This document shows positions 10,307 to 22,498 of a DNA stretch of 64,000 nucleotides, piece after piece; the stretch's first letter is position 1, and each line of letters opens with the position of its first letter. Below the pieces are notes generated by a model. The model ran no database searches, was not told the DNA's origin, and saw only the letters and a list, made by a program, of their open reading frames with translations. The position numbers were made by a program, and so were the translations under genes. Source of the DNA: Przewalskia tangutica (taxonomy: Eukaryota; Streptophyta; Magnoliopsida; Solanales; Solanaceae); assembly GCA_029844215.1 (NCBI GenBank), contig CM056721.1, positions 133,081,254 through 133,145,253 on the forward strand, given 5' to 3'.

Positions 10307-13300
10307 TGTTGCGATATTTCTAGATGCTTACGCAAGTGTACGTATCGTTCAAGTAATAAAGATCTGTAAGACCGAGTTTATCGTCCACAGAGACTAGTTT
10401 ATTAAGTATCGATTATCTATCTTATGGTATCTATTTGGTTGACGTTCTTTAGTTTGAGACTTATAACTAAGAATTATGATTAAGTGCAGAAAATAAACTA
10501 AAGATTATAATACTTTGGATTTATAACAGTTGTGAAGGGAATAAGACTTCCAATCTCCTCAAATATACATTCTTTCACGTGTTAATGCAATGCTAATGAT
10601 TCTTCTTCTTATTAAGATAGCAGGTTAACTAATCTGTCATTATATTCCGGTTATGACATACAAGAGCTCAACCTAGTACAGAAACCTTCTATATTTCTAT
10701 GATAAGTTTTACCACACAGGAGGATTAAGAACAATAACCTTTAAATACTACACAAGTATCGGGGTACTTTCGTCCACGATTTTAACCTCTAGACAATTAC
10801 AGCATATTCAAATCTCACCTTTCAGACTTTTGATTCGAAATCATACAAGTTATGACAATTAATAGCTAGTTAATTATCAAGCAATCATAACAATATTGAA
10901 TAAATCTTAATAAGATGAAGAATGAATCAATAACTATGCATTAACTATATGAAAGAGCTTCAAGAAGATTCGATGGAAAACCCTACTAAGGTAATTAGCT
11001 CCTAAACATTGTCATGTCAAGAACTAAATTACAATCCAACATAAACTGAAATAAAGCAAAGGAAAGGAAAAGAACTTGAACAAGTGTCTCCAATTGTGCC
11101 TCCCTCTTGCCTCCCAAAAGTATCAATTGTATTATGGTATATGATATATCAAAAGTGATTAAAAGCTGCAGAGTTTAGGGATTTTATACTTGAGAAAAAT
11201 TGTCTTTCGGACCATAAAAACCCTGTCCAATTCGGCTCAGAATTCTGCAAAATACGCATCAGCACCGCGGTGCTAATTCTTCTGAAATCATTGTAACTCA
11301 CTGGACATATGGCACCACTGTGCTGCTGTCAAGCACCGCGGTGCCTTCGACGATGTTTCAGTTTTTGACTTTTGGCAATTTTTACGCCTCGGTGCTAATT
11401 TTCCTGACCGCGATTCCATGACACCGCGGTGCTACCTGACCAGGCACCGAGGTGCCTCTTTGATTTCTGTCCGGAATCTGCCGGATTTCTTCTGTTCTTT
11501 TTGGCACTTCTTAGGCCTCATTCCTTGGGTTTTGTTTGTGCAGTTTTCATCTCAATTAAGTTCGTTTCATCCTTAAAAGTAGTATTTTATCCTTTATGAT
11601 CGCTGTGACACAAAATGAAAGAAAAACACACCTAACACTATACTAAACGCAAAATAAAAGAGTAAAATACTAACTAAAAAGGAATCAAAAGTGTATACAA
11701 AATACACTTAACAAACACCCCAAACTTACACTTTACTCGCCCTCGAGTAAAGCACAAAACAAAAATAAAAACAAAATTAAATAAAAGACTCTATGAACTA
11801 GATCAAATAGTTATAGCAATGCTCCTTCAAAATCATGGATGAAAGATTGGGATAATATGTTAGAACATACATAGCATGAATAATTAGCAATATAGGATTT
11901 CAAGTTAGATATTTCACAAATTCACTTAGATCATGATCAATGAAAATACAAACACCTAACATATGCATGTCAATTTCATTCCATCTTTCCTAAAACGCTA
12001 TAGATCTGTCTACTTGCTATTCTCCACTAATCATAGACATACATATTAGAAATCATCAGGGTTTTCAAGGTTGTAATGTAGACTTAGGCTGAGGTAGGTA
12101 AAAGTAGTCATTTAGGCTCAATTACGTACCATAAACATTTTTCATTCAACTTTTTTTCCTTCTTTTTAATCTCATACCTATTTTTCCCCTCTTTTCTTTT
12201 GAGAGAATGAGATATATTGTAAATAACAAGCACCCCCAAACTTAGATTTTTGCATATTTTTCATTGAGGTGCATCAAATTTTCACTCTCTTCTTGTTTCT
12301 TTTTCAACACTTTTCATCCCACTAACTTTCAATTATTACTTATGGTACAAACAGAGAATCATAGGGTGTCAAAGAAAGATCTTATTTTAGGCTCAAAGGG
12401 GCTGACTAGTGATACAATTTATGTCAAGATAGATAATGAATAGTCAGAATGGCTATCAAAGAAATGCCTGAATCATATCCCTAAACATGTACATCTTAAC
12501 TATTTCGCCTCAAATAACAAGCAAACAGATTTTCTAGACATTTTCTACCTTTCTTTCCATAATTGACAACACATAGGCTCAGCACAAATACCCCAAATAA
12601 TTAAATGTCATGAATTTTTGACATATCTAACTTAAGCACACATATTTTTTTGCTTTCAATTCCATTACATTATCCCACTTTATCCACTCAATATCGTTAG
12701 CAATTACAACATGCATGATCCAAAAAAAATTATGACTCAAAAATACATAAAACAACACAAAGACAAATAAAAAAGACTATAAAACAATAGGACAAAATAA
12801 GACACCCCCCAAACTTAATCGACATATTGTCCCCAATGTGTGAAGACTAAAAAATAAAGGGACAACTTACCGACACAACACAACAGTCATAACGGAGGTC
12901 TGAGATGAAGAATAAATTACTGTGCACATTGCCGAAGGAGGCACCGCGGTCTTGCTCCAAGCACCGCGGTGCTAATTGCCGAAAAAATCCAATGTCTTCA
13001 GTTTTCTGCATTGTTACCCATTCGCCCTTCGGAGTGAGTCATGCCCTTCCTCTGTCATCCAAAAACACTAACATACCAGATCGTGAGACTGTTCAAGACA
13101 AAATAAAATAACTAAAACAAAAATTGAAATAACATAATTAAAAACATTGGGTTGCCTCTCAAGTAGCGTTGTCTTTAACGTCTTTTATCCGGACGCAAGT
13201 TACTTACTAAATCAAGGAGGTAGAGTGTCATCTCCGCATATCCATTTTAGCATCATTCTCTTTCTCGTCCTCCTCTTTTTTTTCACAAGGCTGGGTTCAA

Positions 13301-13535
13301 AATTCTTACCATCAAGTTTTCCATGCTGCTTTGGTGGTACCTCACGAGTATCAGTACTTGTGAGAGTTTTCTCAGGCACAACCTTGTCAACTACTCCAAT
13401 AGCAAAACATCTAGCATCGACTTGGGGTTCAGTAGAAGGCTTGAAAACAGTGAAGGTCATCTCCTCATCTTGAACTCTGAGTTTTAGCTCTCCCTTCTCT
13501 ACATCAATAAGTGCCCTACATTCTGCTCACTAACA
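10307..13535 (-). mobile_element. Truncated Ty3/gypsy (Athila/Tat-like) element, 3' LTR 10307-11713
   Basis: 10307-11713 begins TGTTGCGATA and ends ACACTTAACA. Its reverse complement starts TGTTAAGTGTATTTTG and aligns with the plus-strand LTR at 61942 (TGTTAGGTGTATTTTATATAC, then TTTAGTTAGTATTTTACTC). Beside it on the minus strand is a purine tract, TTTGGGGTGTT. At about 13440-13530 the minus strand encodes CRALIDVEKGELKLRVQDEE, typical of the protease C-terminus in Athila/Tat-type Pol. Reverse transcriptase, integrase and the 5' LTR are missing, and the right end simply gives way to Copia sequence. Several GCACCGCGGTGC palindromes occur in it. Confidence 0.75.
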
Positions 13536-13544
13536 GATGGGAGC

Positions 13545-14980
13545 CAAAATGTTACGAAGAAGCGACACAAGTTGATGAATCGATCAAGTGAGAGCTGAAA
13601 ATAAAAGATGAGATGGACTCACTGTTTTTAAATCATACATGAGAGTTAGCTAAGTTACCAGAGGAGAAGAAGTCATTGCAGAATAAATGGGTCTACCGGA
13701 TAAAAGAAGAACACGATGAAAGTAAGCTCTATAAAGAGAGGTTGGTTGTGAAGGGATATCAACAGAACAAAAGCATTGAATACACAAAGATCTTTTCTCC
13801 CGTATTCAAGTTGGTGACAATCAGAACTGTTCTTATGCTGGTAGCAAATGAAGTTCTTGGTGAGGGATTTGAGGTCAAGGGGAAAGAGAAGTTGGTGTGC
13901 AAGCTTCAAAAGAGCCTGCACGGACCGAAACAGGCTCCAAGACAGTGGTATAAGAAGTTTGACTACTTTATGAAGAAAATCGAATTCCTAAGGTGCGAGC
14001 ATATCACTGTTGTTACTTCAACAGATTTGAAGACTCTTACATGATACTGCTTCTTTATTTTGACGACCTGCTAATCATATGAGCAAATCTACATCAGATT
14101 GATAGGCTGGAGAAGCTGTCAGAAGAATTTGCAATGAAGGATCTGGGAGCCGCAAACCAAATCCTTGGGATGAGAATCATCAGAAGTAAGGTGGGCCTCA
14201 AGCTCTCACAAGAAGAATACGTAAAAAATGTTCTCAAGAGGTTCAACATGGATGAGACATGCCAGTCATTAATCCCTTGGCTGGACACTTTCGTTTATCA
14301 AATGATCAGTCGCATGTGACGGAGGACGAGAAATAGCATATGGACAAGGTACCTTATGCATATGCTATTGGCAGTCTTATTTATGTGATGGTATGTACGA
14401 AGTCAGACATTGCACAAGCCGTGGGAGTTGTTAGCATGGTTCTGAGCAATCCGGAAAATCAACACTGGAAGGTTGTGAAGTGGATTTTCAAGTATCTGAA
14501 GGGCATCTCAAGTTCATCATTGTGTTTCCTAAAGTGAGAGACAACATTGCAATGATCTGTTAATATTGACAATGTTGGTGATGTTGATAGCAGAAAGAGC
14601 ACATCCGGGTATGTTTACACATTCAGAGGTACTGTCATTTGCTGAGTTTCAAAATTGCAAAAGATAGTAGCTCTCTAGTTGTGAGGCTGATTACGTTGTT
14701 GTGACGGAGGCCACGAAAGAGATGATGTGGCTACAATCTATTATGCGAAAATTGGATCAGGACCACGAGGGGAGTGTGTTATACTGTGATAGCCAGAGTG
14801 TCATTCATTTGGCAAAGAACCCGATCTACCATGCTTCACGAAGCACATACAACTCCGGTACCATTTCATCAGATCAGCTTTGAAAGATGAAGTATTAGTG
14901 CTTGAGAAGATCCCAGGGAGTCAGAATCCAGCAGACATGCTGACGAAGGTCGTGCCGAATGATAAACTTCAGTTGGACTC
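13545..14980 (+). pseudogene. Copia reverse transcriptase / ribonuclease H remnant
   Basis: In order: NKWVYRIKEEHDESKLYKER (13682 on), KQAPRQWYKKFDYF, MKDLGAANQILGMRI, VPYAYAIGSLIYVMVCTKSD, HWKVVKWIFKYLKG, and the ribonuclease H block VLYCDSQSVIHLAKN, then NPADMLTKVVP. This is the Tnt1-type order. Relative to Tnt1 the stretch of the fingers/palm between LMLVANE and EGFEV is deleted, and several stops and frame changes occur (for example 14042, 14317). The enzyme is not functional. Confidence 0.85.
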
Positions 14981-15392
14981 ATTGGATGAGGATCGGAGTC
15001 GTCGCTGCAGATGGAGACATATGATTAAAATTAGTCTCCAATTGGGAGATTGTTGAGTTGTGGAGCCAAATTCACCGCCGACACTATGCAGAGTGTGAAA
15101 CGCTGAGTGTGGAGGGTATTTTGGGAATTTTAGGCTTGTATTATGTTCTCCCTAATTTTCGTTATATATAGACTATGGTGTCGTTTTTTCTTTCTGAGAG
15201 GTCGAGCAAGAGAGAAAGAGAGAATTGAAAAAAAAACTCAAACTCCATATTTGATTATAGTAAAATATGCACCGGTAAAGTGGACACAGCTCTCGCATTG
15301 AGGGTGAACCACTATAAATCTGTGTGTATTATTTGTTGTTTGCTTATTTACTAATTTCTTATTAGGTAGAATTTGAGACTCAAATCCTAACC

Positions 15393-16123
15393 AGATAAAT
15401 TGATTTGATTTAGCAAATTGAAAAACGTGATATAATTACAGAAACTAAAAAGGAGATTGGAGTTGAGTAAAAATATGCCATTTTGTTTTGGGAGTAATAA
15501 CCTCTTCTTTAATCTTAGTTTATTTTCTCGCTAAGTGAGAGAGCTGTAATGTTATCATGAGAAGAGGGAGTTGCTTGCACAAAAAGTTCGTGACATATAA
15601 ATAAATGAGTTTTAACTTTTTATTCAATGATAGCATATATTATATATATATCAGATGACTTAAAAAATAACTTATCTAATTGCTTAAAATAAGCAAAATT
15701 GGGGGGTAATTTCACATAAAATCATCGATCGTATAGCATTATTGCAGAAAAGTCATCAAACTAAATATTATAATCATATAATAACTCAACTTTCACTAAT
15801 TCACAAAAAGTTGTTTTGATCATTTTCTGGTGAAAATTGACCGGAAAGTTTATGTTCTAATTAGAAACTTATTTTAAAATTTAAAAAGACTCAAATAAAC
15901 TATCAACGATCTCAACCGACCCAACTTTTCAACTTTTCAATTTGTCCCTCTTTTGCTTTTCAATAATCTACCGTGCAATTTCTAATTTAAATGAAAATAA
16001 TGTATATTTAATAAAGAAAATTCTTTCTATTTTCTATTATTATATAAAATAGATTCTAGCTGAAAAATGGAAAGATTCGCTTTCTTTTAGCCGGCTCAGT
16101 TGCACCTTGTTTTTTTGACCTAT
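15393..16123. other. AT-rich intergenic sequence, nothing recognised
   Basis: About 730 bases after the Copia target-site duplication. I see only AT-rich DNA with a short TATATA run near 15640, and no coding frame, RNA gene or bounded repeat that I can support. Confidence 0.4.
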
Positions 16124-16455
16124 TTATAAAGAATGGATCTTGGGTCTAACTCAACTCAAAAGTGAGCTTGTAGTGTGAGGATTGTTCAAGTCCATATAAG
16201 AAGTACATGTTCCCGTTTCATATCCGATGTAAGACTCTTAACACTCCCTGCACGTCCAGATCTTGTTAACTGGAGCGTGGATAATATGATTTAGGGGTCC
16301 AACATCGGTGAACAAATAATTGGAATGAGTGTGGCTCTGATACCATATAAAGAATGGATATTGGGTCTAACTCAACCCCAAAAGCTAGCTTATAGGGTGA
16401 GAATTGTCCAAGTTTATATAAGGAGTCAATGTTTTCATTCCATATCCGATGATTC
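16124..16455 (-). mobile_element. TRIM-type miniature LTR element, right end truncated
   Basis: Two terminal repeats of about 110-120 bp start TATAAAGAATGGAT and contain GGGTCTAACTCAAC and CATATCCGATG (16124-16243 and 16346-16455). They enclose about 100 bp. TCTGATACCA immediately before the right repeat is the complement of the initiator-tRNA-Met primer site, so the element runs on the minus strand. There is no coding capacity. A fragment of the same family's interior lies at 23360-23470. Confidence 0.72.
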
Positions 16456-18654
16456 TTTCTAGTTGCAAACTCCTTCCGGCAGTCCCTAGACGACTCTCGT
16501 TTCTTGAACATTTTGAGGGATTAGGCGGCAGTTGAAAGAGTTGCTCGAAAGCTTGAAGAATAAGCGAAAATTCTATCTATTCGATTTTCTTAGTTTAGTA
16601 AAGGGCTTTTCGATGAAGAAAACAGACTTTATTCTTAAAATAAATATAAATGCTTCAAAAGTGCGATAAAGTACTAGATACATTAAATTAGCAGTATTTT
16701 CCATCCTAAAAATGGTGAGCTCGTGCATTTAAAAGCTTTAGTGAATGTAGCTTATGTTGGAAATTTACTAATGTGGGTTGAGTTTATCCCATTTTTAATG
16801 ACTTAAGTACGTGGGCCCCGCATGTCGGAAATATCATTTCTTCACACATGCTTAATCTACTAAATGAGTAGATGATGTTAGTGTCAAGTATCGTCAAATT
16901 TCGTTAAGAAATGAAAGAGATATTGATACACAAAGTAAGGTGTTTGACACATGAATAGACGGAGTGTTCTTTGGCCAAGAATGAACAATCTCCCACATCG
17001 GTAGAAGAAGAAAGAATTAAGCAATATATAAGCTCTAATTATGAGTAAGGGTCTGGGACCCCAAGGGGTAACTCAAGTGTTTGGAAGGAAGATGACGTAG
17101 ATGAATTTGGGTACAATGCTAAGCCCCACACGCACAGACGCTGCCTGCCCGGGCTGTGGGCTAGTTTTCAAAAATTCTTTTTTGATATTTGAAATGTTTT
17201 GTATTTACATTTTGGTTCATGAAGTTTTAAAAAAGTAACTTTAGTCCCTGAAGTTCTCGAAACCGTTGCAACGATTCCGACAGTCTGTGACTATTCTGAC
17301 AGGTCTCCTCTTTGTGGTATAAATTGAACAATGATGTTCAATTCGAAGAAGAACATAACCCAAATAGTACAAAAAACACTGTGATCCAAACACAAAACAG
17401 AAAATCCTTTTCTCTCTTTTCGTTTTGTTCGAATTTTTCCAGAAACATAAACACATTCTGTTCTTCCAATTCAAAATATAAAAACAGAAAATAACAATAT
17501 GTTCTTTATTTATTGACTTCGCTAGGATCAACACAGTTTGCTTTGCTTTGTTGATTACTGTTGTTTTATCTTGTGAGACTATTGTCCGTTATCGTAAAAA
17601 CATTTATACGGGGCAATTTTATCTCAAAGACAGAGAGACATTTTTCGACTGAACATTCAGATTCTGTTTATCTTTTCTTACACCATTTTTACCTAACAAC
17701 TTTTAGACCTAGGTTTTATTGGTGATATCACTCTGCCTCTTTTATTATTTCCTATACGTTTAGAATTAAAAAAGATAATTGAATGGAACTTTCTTATGTG
17801 CAAATAAAAGATTATACAATGGACATTGATAAAAAAAAATCTTGTTCTATCCTAGCTAAAAGGGTACACATCTCATCATTGAGATAAAATGAAAGAAAAT
17901 GAGTCATTATGACATGATCAGTACGAGTTGAGCCTAGAACATCTATTTAGCAGCAATGACCCAAACCATCTTTAACCCCATACGGTAATGGAGTAAACTT
18001 CACATATAGCCACTTTTCAACTCTTGTAACTGAAATATAGTCATGCAAAACCACTGCTTTAAAAGAAAAAAATATTCAGGCGCCTAGCTAGGTTTCCTGT
18101 GCAAAAAGAACAAACAGAATAAACGTGACAAAATAGTCAAATTGATGGTGCTATGTCTATGTGATTTAAGTTTTATGTAACATTCAAACCTTGAGGTGAT
18201 ATTATATTCTTGCTAAGGTATTAGTGCCCTTTTTAGGGTATATATATAGCATTGATGTAGAGAAGACGGGACTAAATTTAAGAAAGAAAAATTTAGGGAA
18301 CATATTCTTTTCAAAATATTATACCAAACAAGAAGCATAGATAACCATCGTATGTTTACATTTTCTTTCTAAGTTTTTTTTTTCAAAAAGAGTGCATTTG
18401 TAAAGGTATAGCATAGTATTCTCTTGGATCCAAATATTACTCATGCAAAACTGAAATTTGTTTCAAATTTTTTAACATTTTTAAATATCAACCTTATCGG
18501 TCAAATTAGTGGAGCGTTAATTAAGACGTTTAAGACAAAGATCAAGAAAGTTTAGTTAAACTTTTATGATTAAACTATTATATATTTTTTAAGGGGTGTA
18601 AAAAACCTTAAAAGACATTTACATCATATTGCTCAATTGTTTTCCTTACACAAC
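16456..18654. other. Intergenic sequence without a supportable gene
   Basis: AT-rich sequence with scattered short reading frames on both strands and none resembling a known family. I see no bounded repeat, RNA gene or target-site duplication here. Confidence 0.35.
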
Positions 18655-18970
18655 AACAAATCACCTCAAAGAGGGCGATTTTTTTAAACAAAAAAAGGCT
18701 ACTTCAAAATATCCTGTTAGTTAGTACCAAAAAGGGCGACTTACAGTCGTCTTTTTAATTTCACCAAAGGGGGCGACCCTTTTGGTCCGAATCAAAAGGG
18801 GAGACTTGAAAAAATCGCCCTCTTTGGTTAGGACCAAAAAGGGCGACTTTTTCAAGTCGCCGCTTTTGATTCGGACCAAAAAGGGCAACTTCAAGTCGCC
18901 CCCTTTGATTAGGACCAAAGGGGACGACTTTTTCAAGTCGCTCTTTTTTGTCCGAATCAAAAGGAGTCAA
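18655..18970. repeat. Array of short inverted repeats (GGGCGACTT/AAGTCGCCC)
   Basis: About seven occurrences of GGGCGACTT or its complement AAGTCGCC alternate with ATTCGGACCAAAA/TTTTGGTCCGAATC. Each unit is itself an inverted repeat (for example GGGCGACTTTTTCAAGTCGCC at 18840-18860). Because of this symmetry all frames on both strands give the same kind of Lys/Ser/Pro-rich peptide, so the open frames here are not genes. Dense short subterminal repeats of this type are typical of CACTA transposon ends; that assignment is inference. Confidence 0.7.
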
Positions 18971-19589
18971 ATAACTGGAACCCGATGTAGAGATATGTAT
19001 ATTGTAGTCACACGACAAATTTTTATGATAATCTAAATAATTAAAGGTTACAACAACAAAGGGGTAGGATCCTTATTGTATTAGAATTTCACAGATATAT
19101 TTATTAGCGAATATTATAAAATATTTCTCATATATTTTATAATATTTAGTGTTGTATAATTATGATAGATGTATGATCCTTATTGTATTAGGATTCCACA
19201 TATTTTATAATATTTGCTAATAATGTTAATAGAAAAATTGAACAAGTAATTGTTGGCTTCATCATGTGAATTGAAACTATCTTATTATATTTTTATTGAA
19301 GTTCCCTTTTTTTCAATTGACAAAACTTGCATAATTGAGAACTAATTAGACAATATGTCGACACTGCCTATATGATGATTTATAGCTAATTAATTGACCT
19401 TTCAATGCTCTTGAGATCTTTATTACAATATATTTTGTATTTTAGTTAGCACAAGAGTCGATATCAGAAAGTGGCTGGGGATTGGGTTGAAACGATCAAA
19501 TTAAAGAGGTTAATTAGTGGCTTTGAAATTATGCACGGCTTTACATTGATTTAGAAAGTGTTTGGTATGAGAAATTGTTTCCCATAAAA

Positions 19590-19800
19590 CTAAATAAATC
19601 ATTTTCTGATATCCGAGGATCAATTAAAGGGGATTCCTCGGAATTAAACTATAAATCAATTAAAAGGGATTCTTCGAAATTAAACTATAAATCAATTAAA
19701 GGGGATTCTTCGGATATCCGATTTTTTGTATATCCAAAATATTCGAATCTGAAAATTACGAATATCCAATTTTTTGTATATCCGAAATATTCGGATCCCC
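19590..19800 (+). repeat. Tandem and palindromic repeats at the edge of the Copia fragment
   Basis: Three copies of about 36 bp containing GGATTCTTCG and AATTAAACTATAAATCAATT (19617-19710) are followed by two copies of TATCC(G)ATTTTTTGTATATCC and an AATATTCGGAT/ATCCGA palindromic block (19705-19797). They abut the point where the reverse transcriptase homology of the neighbouring Copia fragment stops. Origin unknown. Confidence 0.65.
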
Positions 19801-21735
19801 ATTCAAAAAGACATTTTTAACATCTATTTGTGAAATATGCCAATGACGAACAGAGGCTACTGCAATAAGAACCCGGACAGATGTCATCTTTGCAACAGGT
19901 GCAAAAGTCTCTTCATAATCTATATCATATTCTTGAGCAAAACCCTTTGCAATCAAACGAGCTTTATATCGCTCAATAAAACCATCAGATTTGGTCTTAA
20001 TCTTGTACACTCATCGAGAACCAATAGTTTTCTTACCAGTCGGTAGAGAAATCAAATCTCAAGTATCAGTTTTGTTCAAAGCAGTCAGTTTCTCATTCAT
20101 AGCCTCTTGCCAAAGAGGATCATAAGCTGCCTCATACTAGGAGGTAGGCTTACAGAGAGAATTAATAGAAACTAGAAAGGAAGCGAATGATGGAGCATAT
20201 CAAGAATAATCAAAATCGAATACCTGAGTAGATCGCGGAGTGCGTTTAGGATAGCGAGGTGGATCTCGATCTGCAACCACAAGAGGTTCTGAAATAGGCG
20301 TAGGAGGGGGGGTGAGTATCAATGTCATGGGACCTTCTAGAAGACTGAGAAGGAACATATGATATAGATGTAGAATCAGATGGGCAATCAACATCAAATG
20401 GATCAATATCAATAAGGTCAGATTTTGTCATGTCATGTGAGGTAAGTGGGATGAAAAAGAAAGGAACATGCTCAATAAAGAAAACATTACGAGACACATA
20501 TAATTTTTCATAGACTGGATAATGACAACGATAACCCTTCTGCCTAATCCCATATCCAAGAAAAACACAAATGGCGACACGAGAAGATAACTTAGTACGC
20601 TCTGCATGCGGACGTAGAACAAAACATGTAGAACAAAAAACTTTCAAATGAAAATATAGTGGGGTATGACCAAGTAGTCTAGCATACGGAGAAATTTCAG
20701 AATTATGAGAGGTAGGGATCCTATTAATAAGATAAACAGATGTAAGGACAACTTCTCCCCAAAATTCACTTGGTACTCTAGCGGTCTCAACAATATGTCT
20801 TTGTTTTCTCTCGGCTACCCCACTTTGTTGTGGTGTATCAGTACAAGAAGACTGATGTATTGTACCATCAACTTTGAAAATACCAGAAAGATCCCCACTA
20901 GTGTATTCACCTCCTAAATCAGCCCCAAAACATTTAATAATGAAAGAATGTTGAGTTTTCACATAGGCTTGAAACTCAACATAAGTGTGAACAAAATCAG
21001 AGCGTTTTTTCAACAAATAAACCCAACAATAACAAGTATAATCATCAATAAATGAACATAATATCTGGAGTCTTCCTTAGTAGGGATAGATGTTGGCCCC
21101 CAAACATCTGAATGAACTAGATCAAATGGTACAGAAGAAGTAGAAGTACTAAGATTAAAAGGTAAAGTAGAAAAATTTCCAAGTTTACATCTATATCATT
21201 GGATTGTAAATCACCAAGAACACCAGTACTACACATAAAACGCAGACGAGAGCCTGATACATGACCAAGTCTAGAGTGCCACAAATAAAACTTCGAAGAG
21301 GAAGGTGTTAAATGAAAAGAAGATAAATTAACAGGCATAGATGCTGCATGAGTAGAAAGATGCAGATCATCCAAAACATAGAGACCCCTCCCCTTTCTAC
21401 GCCCGGTCCCAATCACTCTCTTGGATTTTAGATCTTGCAAGTAACAAGAATTAGGGAAAAGTCCAATAAAGCATCCAGAGTCACATATTTGACTAGCAGA
21501 AGCAAGATTCATATGTAATTTTGAAATGCAATAGATATAGTAGATGTATGAATGGTGTCAATGCATGTCAATGACATAGGTGTGCCATCAACAGTTACAA
21601 CAGAAGTGGAAGGAGGGTCAGAAGACATAAATACAAAGACGGAAGAATATGATTTCCAGCTTCAGAGTCCAAGATCCAAGAGGACGAAATGATACCTGAA
21701 CCAATAGACAAATGCCAAATGCAAATACATATATA
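19798..21735 (-). mobile_element. Truncated Copia fragment (protease to start of reverse transcriptase)
   Basis: Minus-strand order from 21705 down: protease SSWILDSEAGNHI (DSEA instead of the usual DSGA), GAG-pre-integrase YLWHSRLGHVSGSRL, integrase with ADLGGEYTS and TPQQSGVAERKQRHIVET, then reverse transcriptase YKARLIAKGFAQEYDIDYEE through DVKNVFLNGD, where it stops. Several frame breaks occur. No LTR, primer site or target duplication is seen on either side, so it is a fragment left by truncation or moved as a piece. Its upstream end lies within about 50 bases of the stop of the PsbP-domain gene, in the same orientation. Confidence 0.85.
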
Positions 21736-21751
21736 TAGTGCAAGAACTATA

Positions 21752-22498
21752 TTACCCAACAGTTTTAAAAGACCGATGGATATGCCTGAGGGTGCCTTCA
21801 TCCTTCTTCCATTCTGGCGCCGGCGCATTTACAAAATGAGCATACAGCTTATTCTTAGCACAAGTAATAGAAATCAAGCTATGTCCAGAAACTCCATCAA
21901 TCTCATAGTCATAATACAACTGCCCATTCTCATCTTTCCTCTCTTCTGATGTAACACCATCAGCATTAGCAATTAAGTCTTGCAAATTCACATCAGATAA
22001 AGCCAAGTTATTCAAGATCACATCTTTAGGTGCTAATTGCCTAAACCCTGCAAGATAAGTAAGGTACTCTTTCTCACTCTTCTTCTTTGGATTATAAAAC
22101 TCACTGTCTGTTCCATTTGTTCCCTTCTCAACTTTAGACACCAGCCTCTCTTTCCATCCATCCGGGACGTCGTAAATGTACTCGGCCGACGCCTTTTTAT
22201 CGGAGTTTCCTCCGTAGCCGCCGTAGTTGGCGGCGCTAGCAGCTGTGCCATAGTAAATGTTGTAGGTTGTGGGAGAATCTGCTGCAAGAGAAGGGGGGGT
22301 GGTTGTTAGTATTGTGGTGGCTAATGCTGTGGCAGTTAGAGTGGTGGTTAATTTGGTTAAAAGTGGTTTAGAGGATGGTGATAAGGTGGCTTGAGGTCTA
22401 GAAAAGGGTTGTGGAACTGGTGACATTGTGGTGGTTGTAGTGGTGGTGGAAGAGGAAGAGGAGGAAAGGAAGGATGAGGGGTGGAGAATGCTTGCCAT
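21752..22498 (-). CDS. PsbP-domain protein of the thylakoid lumen
   Basis: A single open frame of 248 codons. Residues 1-45 are Ser/Thr-rich and poor in acidic residues, as in chloroplast transit peptides. Residues 48-73 form a hydrophobic Thr/Ala/Leu segment ending PSLAA, a likely lumenal cleavage site, without a twin-arginine. The mature part (from about 75) has GTAASAANYGGYGG, YIYDVPDGWKERLVSKVEKG, FYNPKKK and a C-terminal HFVNAPAPEW...SFKTVG, diagnostic of PsbP-domain (PPD) proteins. These are lumenal relatives of the oxygen-evolving PsbP subunit, involved in photosystem assembly or maintenance. The length fits the family. I cannot assign the PPD number. The absence of introns is noted; whether that is normal for this member is not known to me. 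Copia sequence begins within 50 bases of the stop. Confidence 0.92.
   Translation of the reverse strand: MASILHPSSFLSSSSSSTTTTTTTMSPVPQPFSRPQATLSPSSKPLLTKLTTTLTATALATTILTTTPPSLAADSPTTYNIYYGTAASAANYGGYGGNSDKKASAEYIYDVPDGWKERLVSKVEKGTNGTDSEFYNPKKKSEKEYLTYLAGFRQLAPKDVILNNLALSDVNLQDLIANADGVTSEERKDENGQLYYDYEIDGVSGHSLISITCAKNKLYAHFVNAPAPEWKKDEGTLRHIHRSFKTVG

Larger units (their letters stand above)
7500..15392 (+). mobile_element. Tnt1-like Copia retrotransposon with nested insertions
   Basis: The 5' LTR starts TGTTGAATTGTGG at 7500 and ends CTAACA at 10285, about 340 bp once the nested solo LTR is removed. The 3' LTR is 15051-15392 and begins TGTTGAGTTGTGG. The 5-bp duplication AGATA lies at 7495-7499 and 15393-15397. 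The primer site TGGTATCAAGAGC lies at 10288-10300, and a purine tract (AATTGGGAGAT) just before 15051. Only reverse transcriptase and ribonuclease H remnants remain (13545-14980). gag, protease and integrase are gone, and a gypsy fragment occupies 10307 to about 13535. The element is dead. Confidence 0.9.

Noticed and set aside
18721..19036. Overlapping Lys/Ser/Pro-rich frames on both strands
   Set aside because: They arise from the self-complementary repeat array; the same peptide pattern in every frame shows they are not genes.
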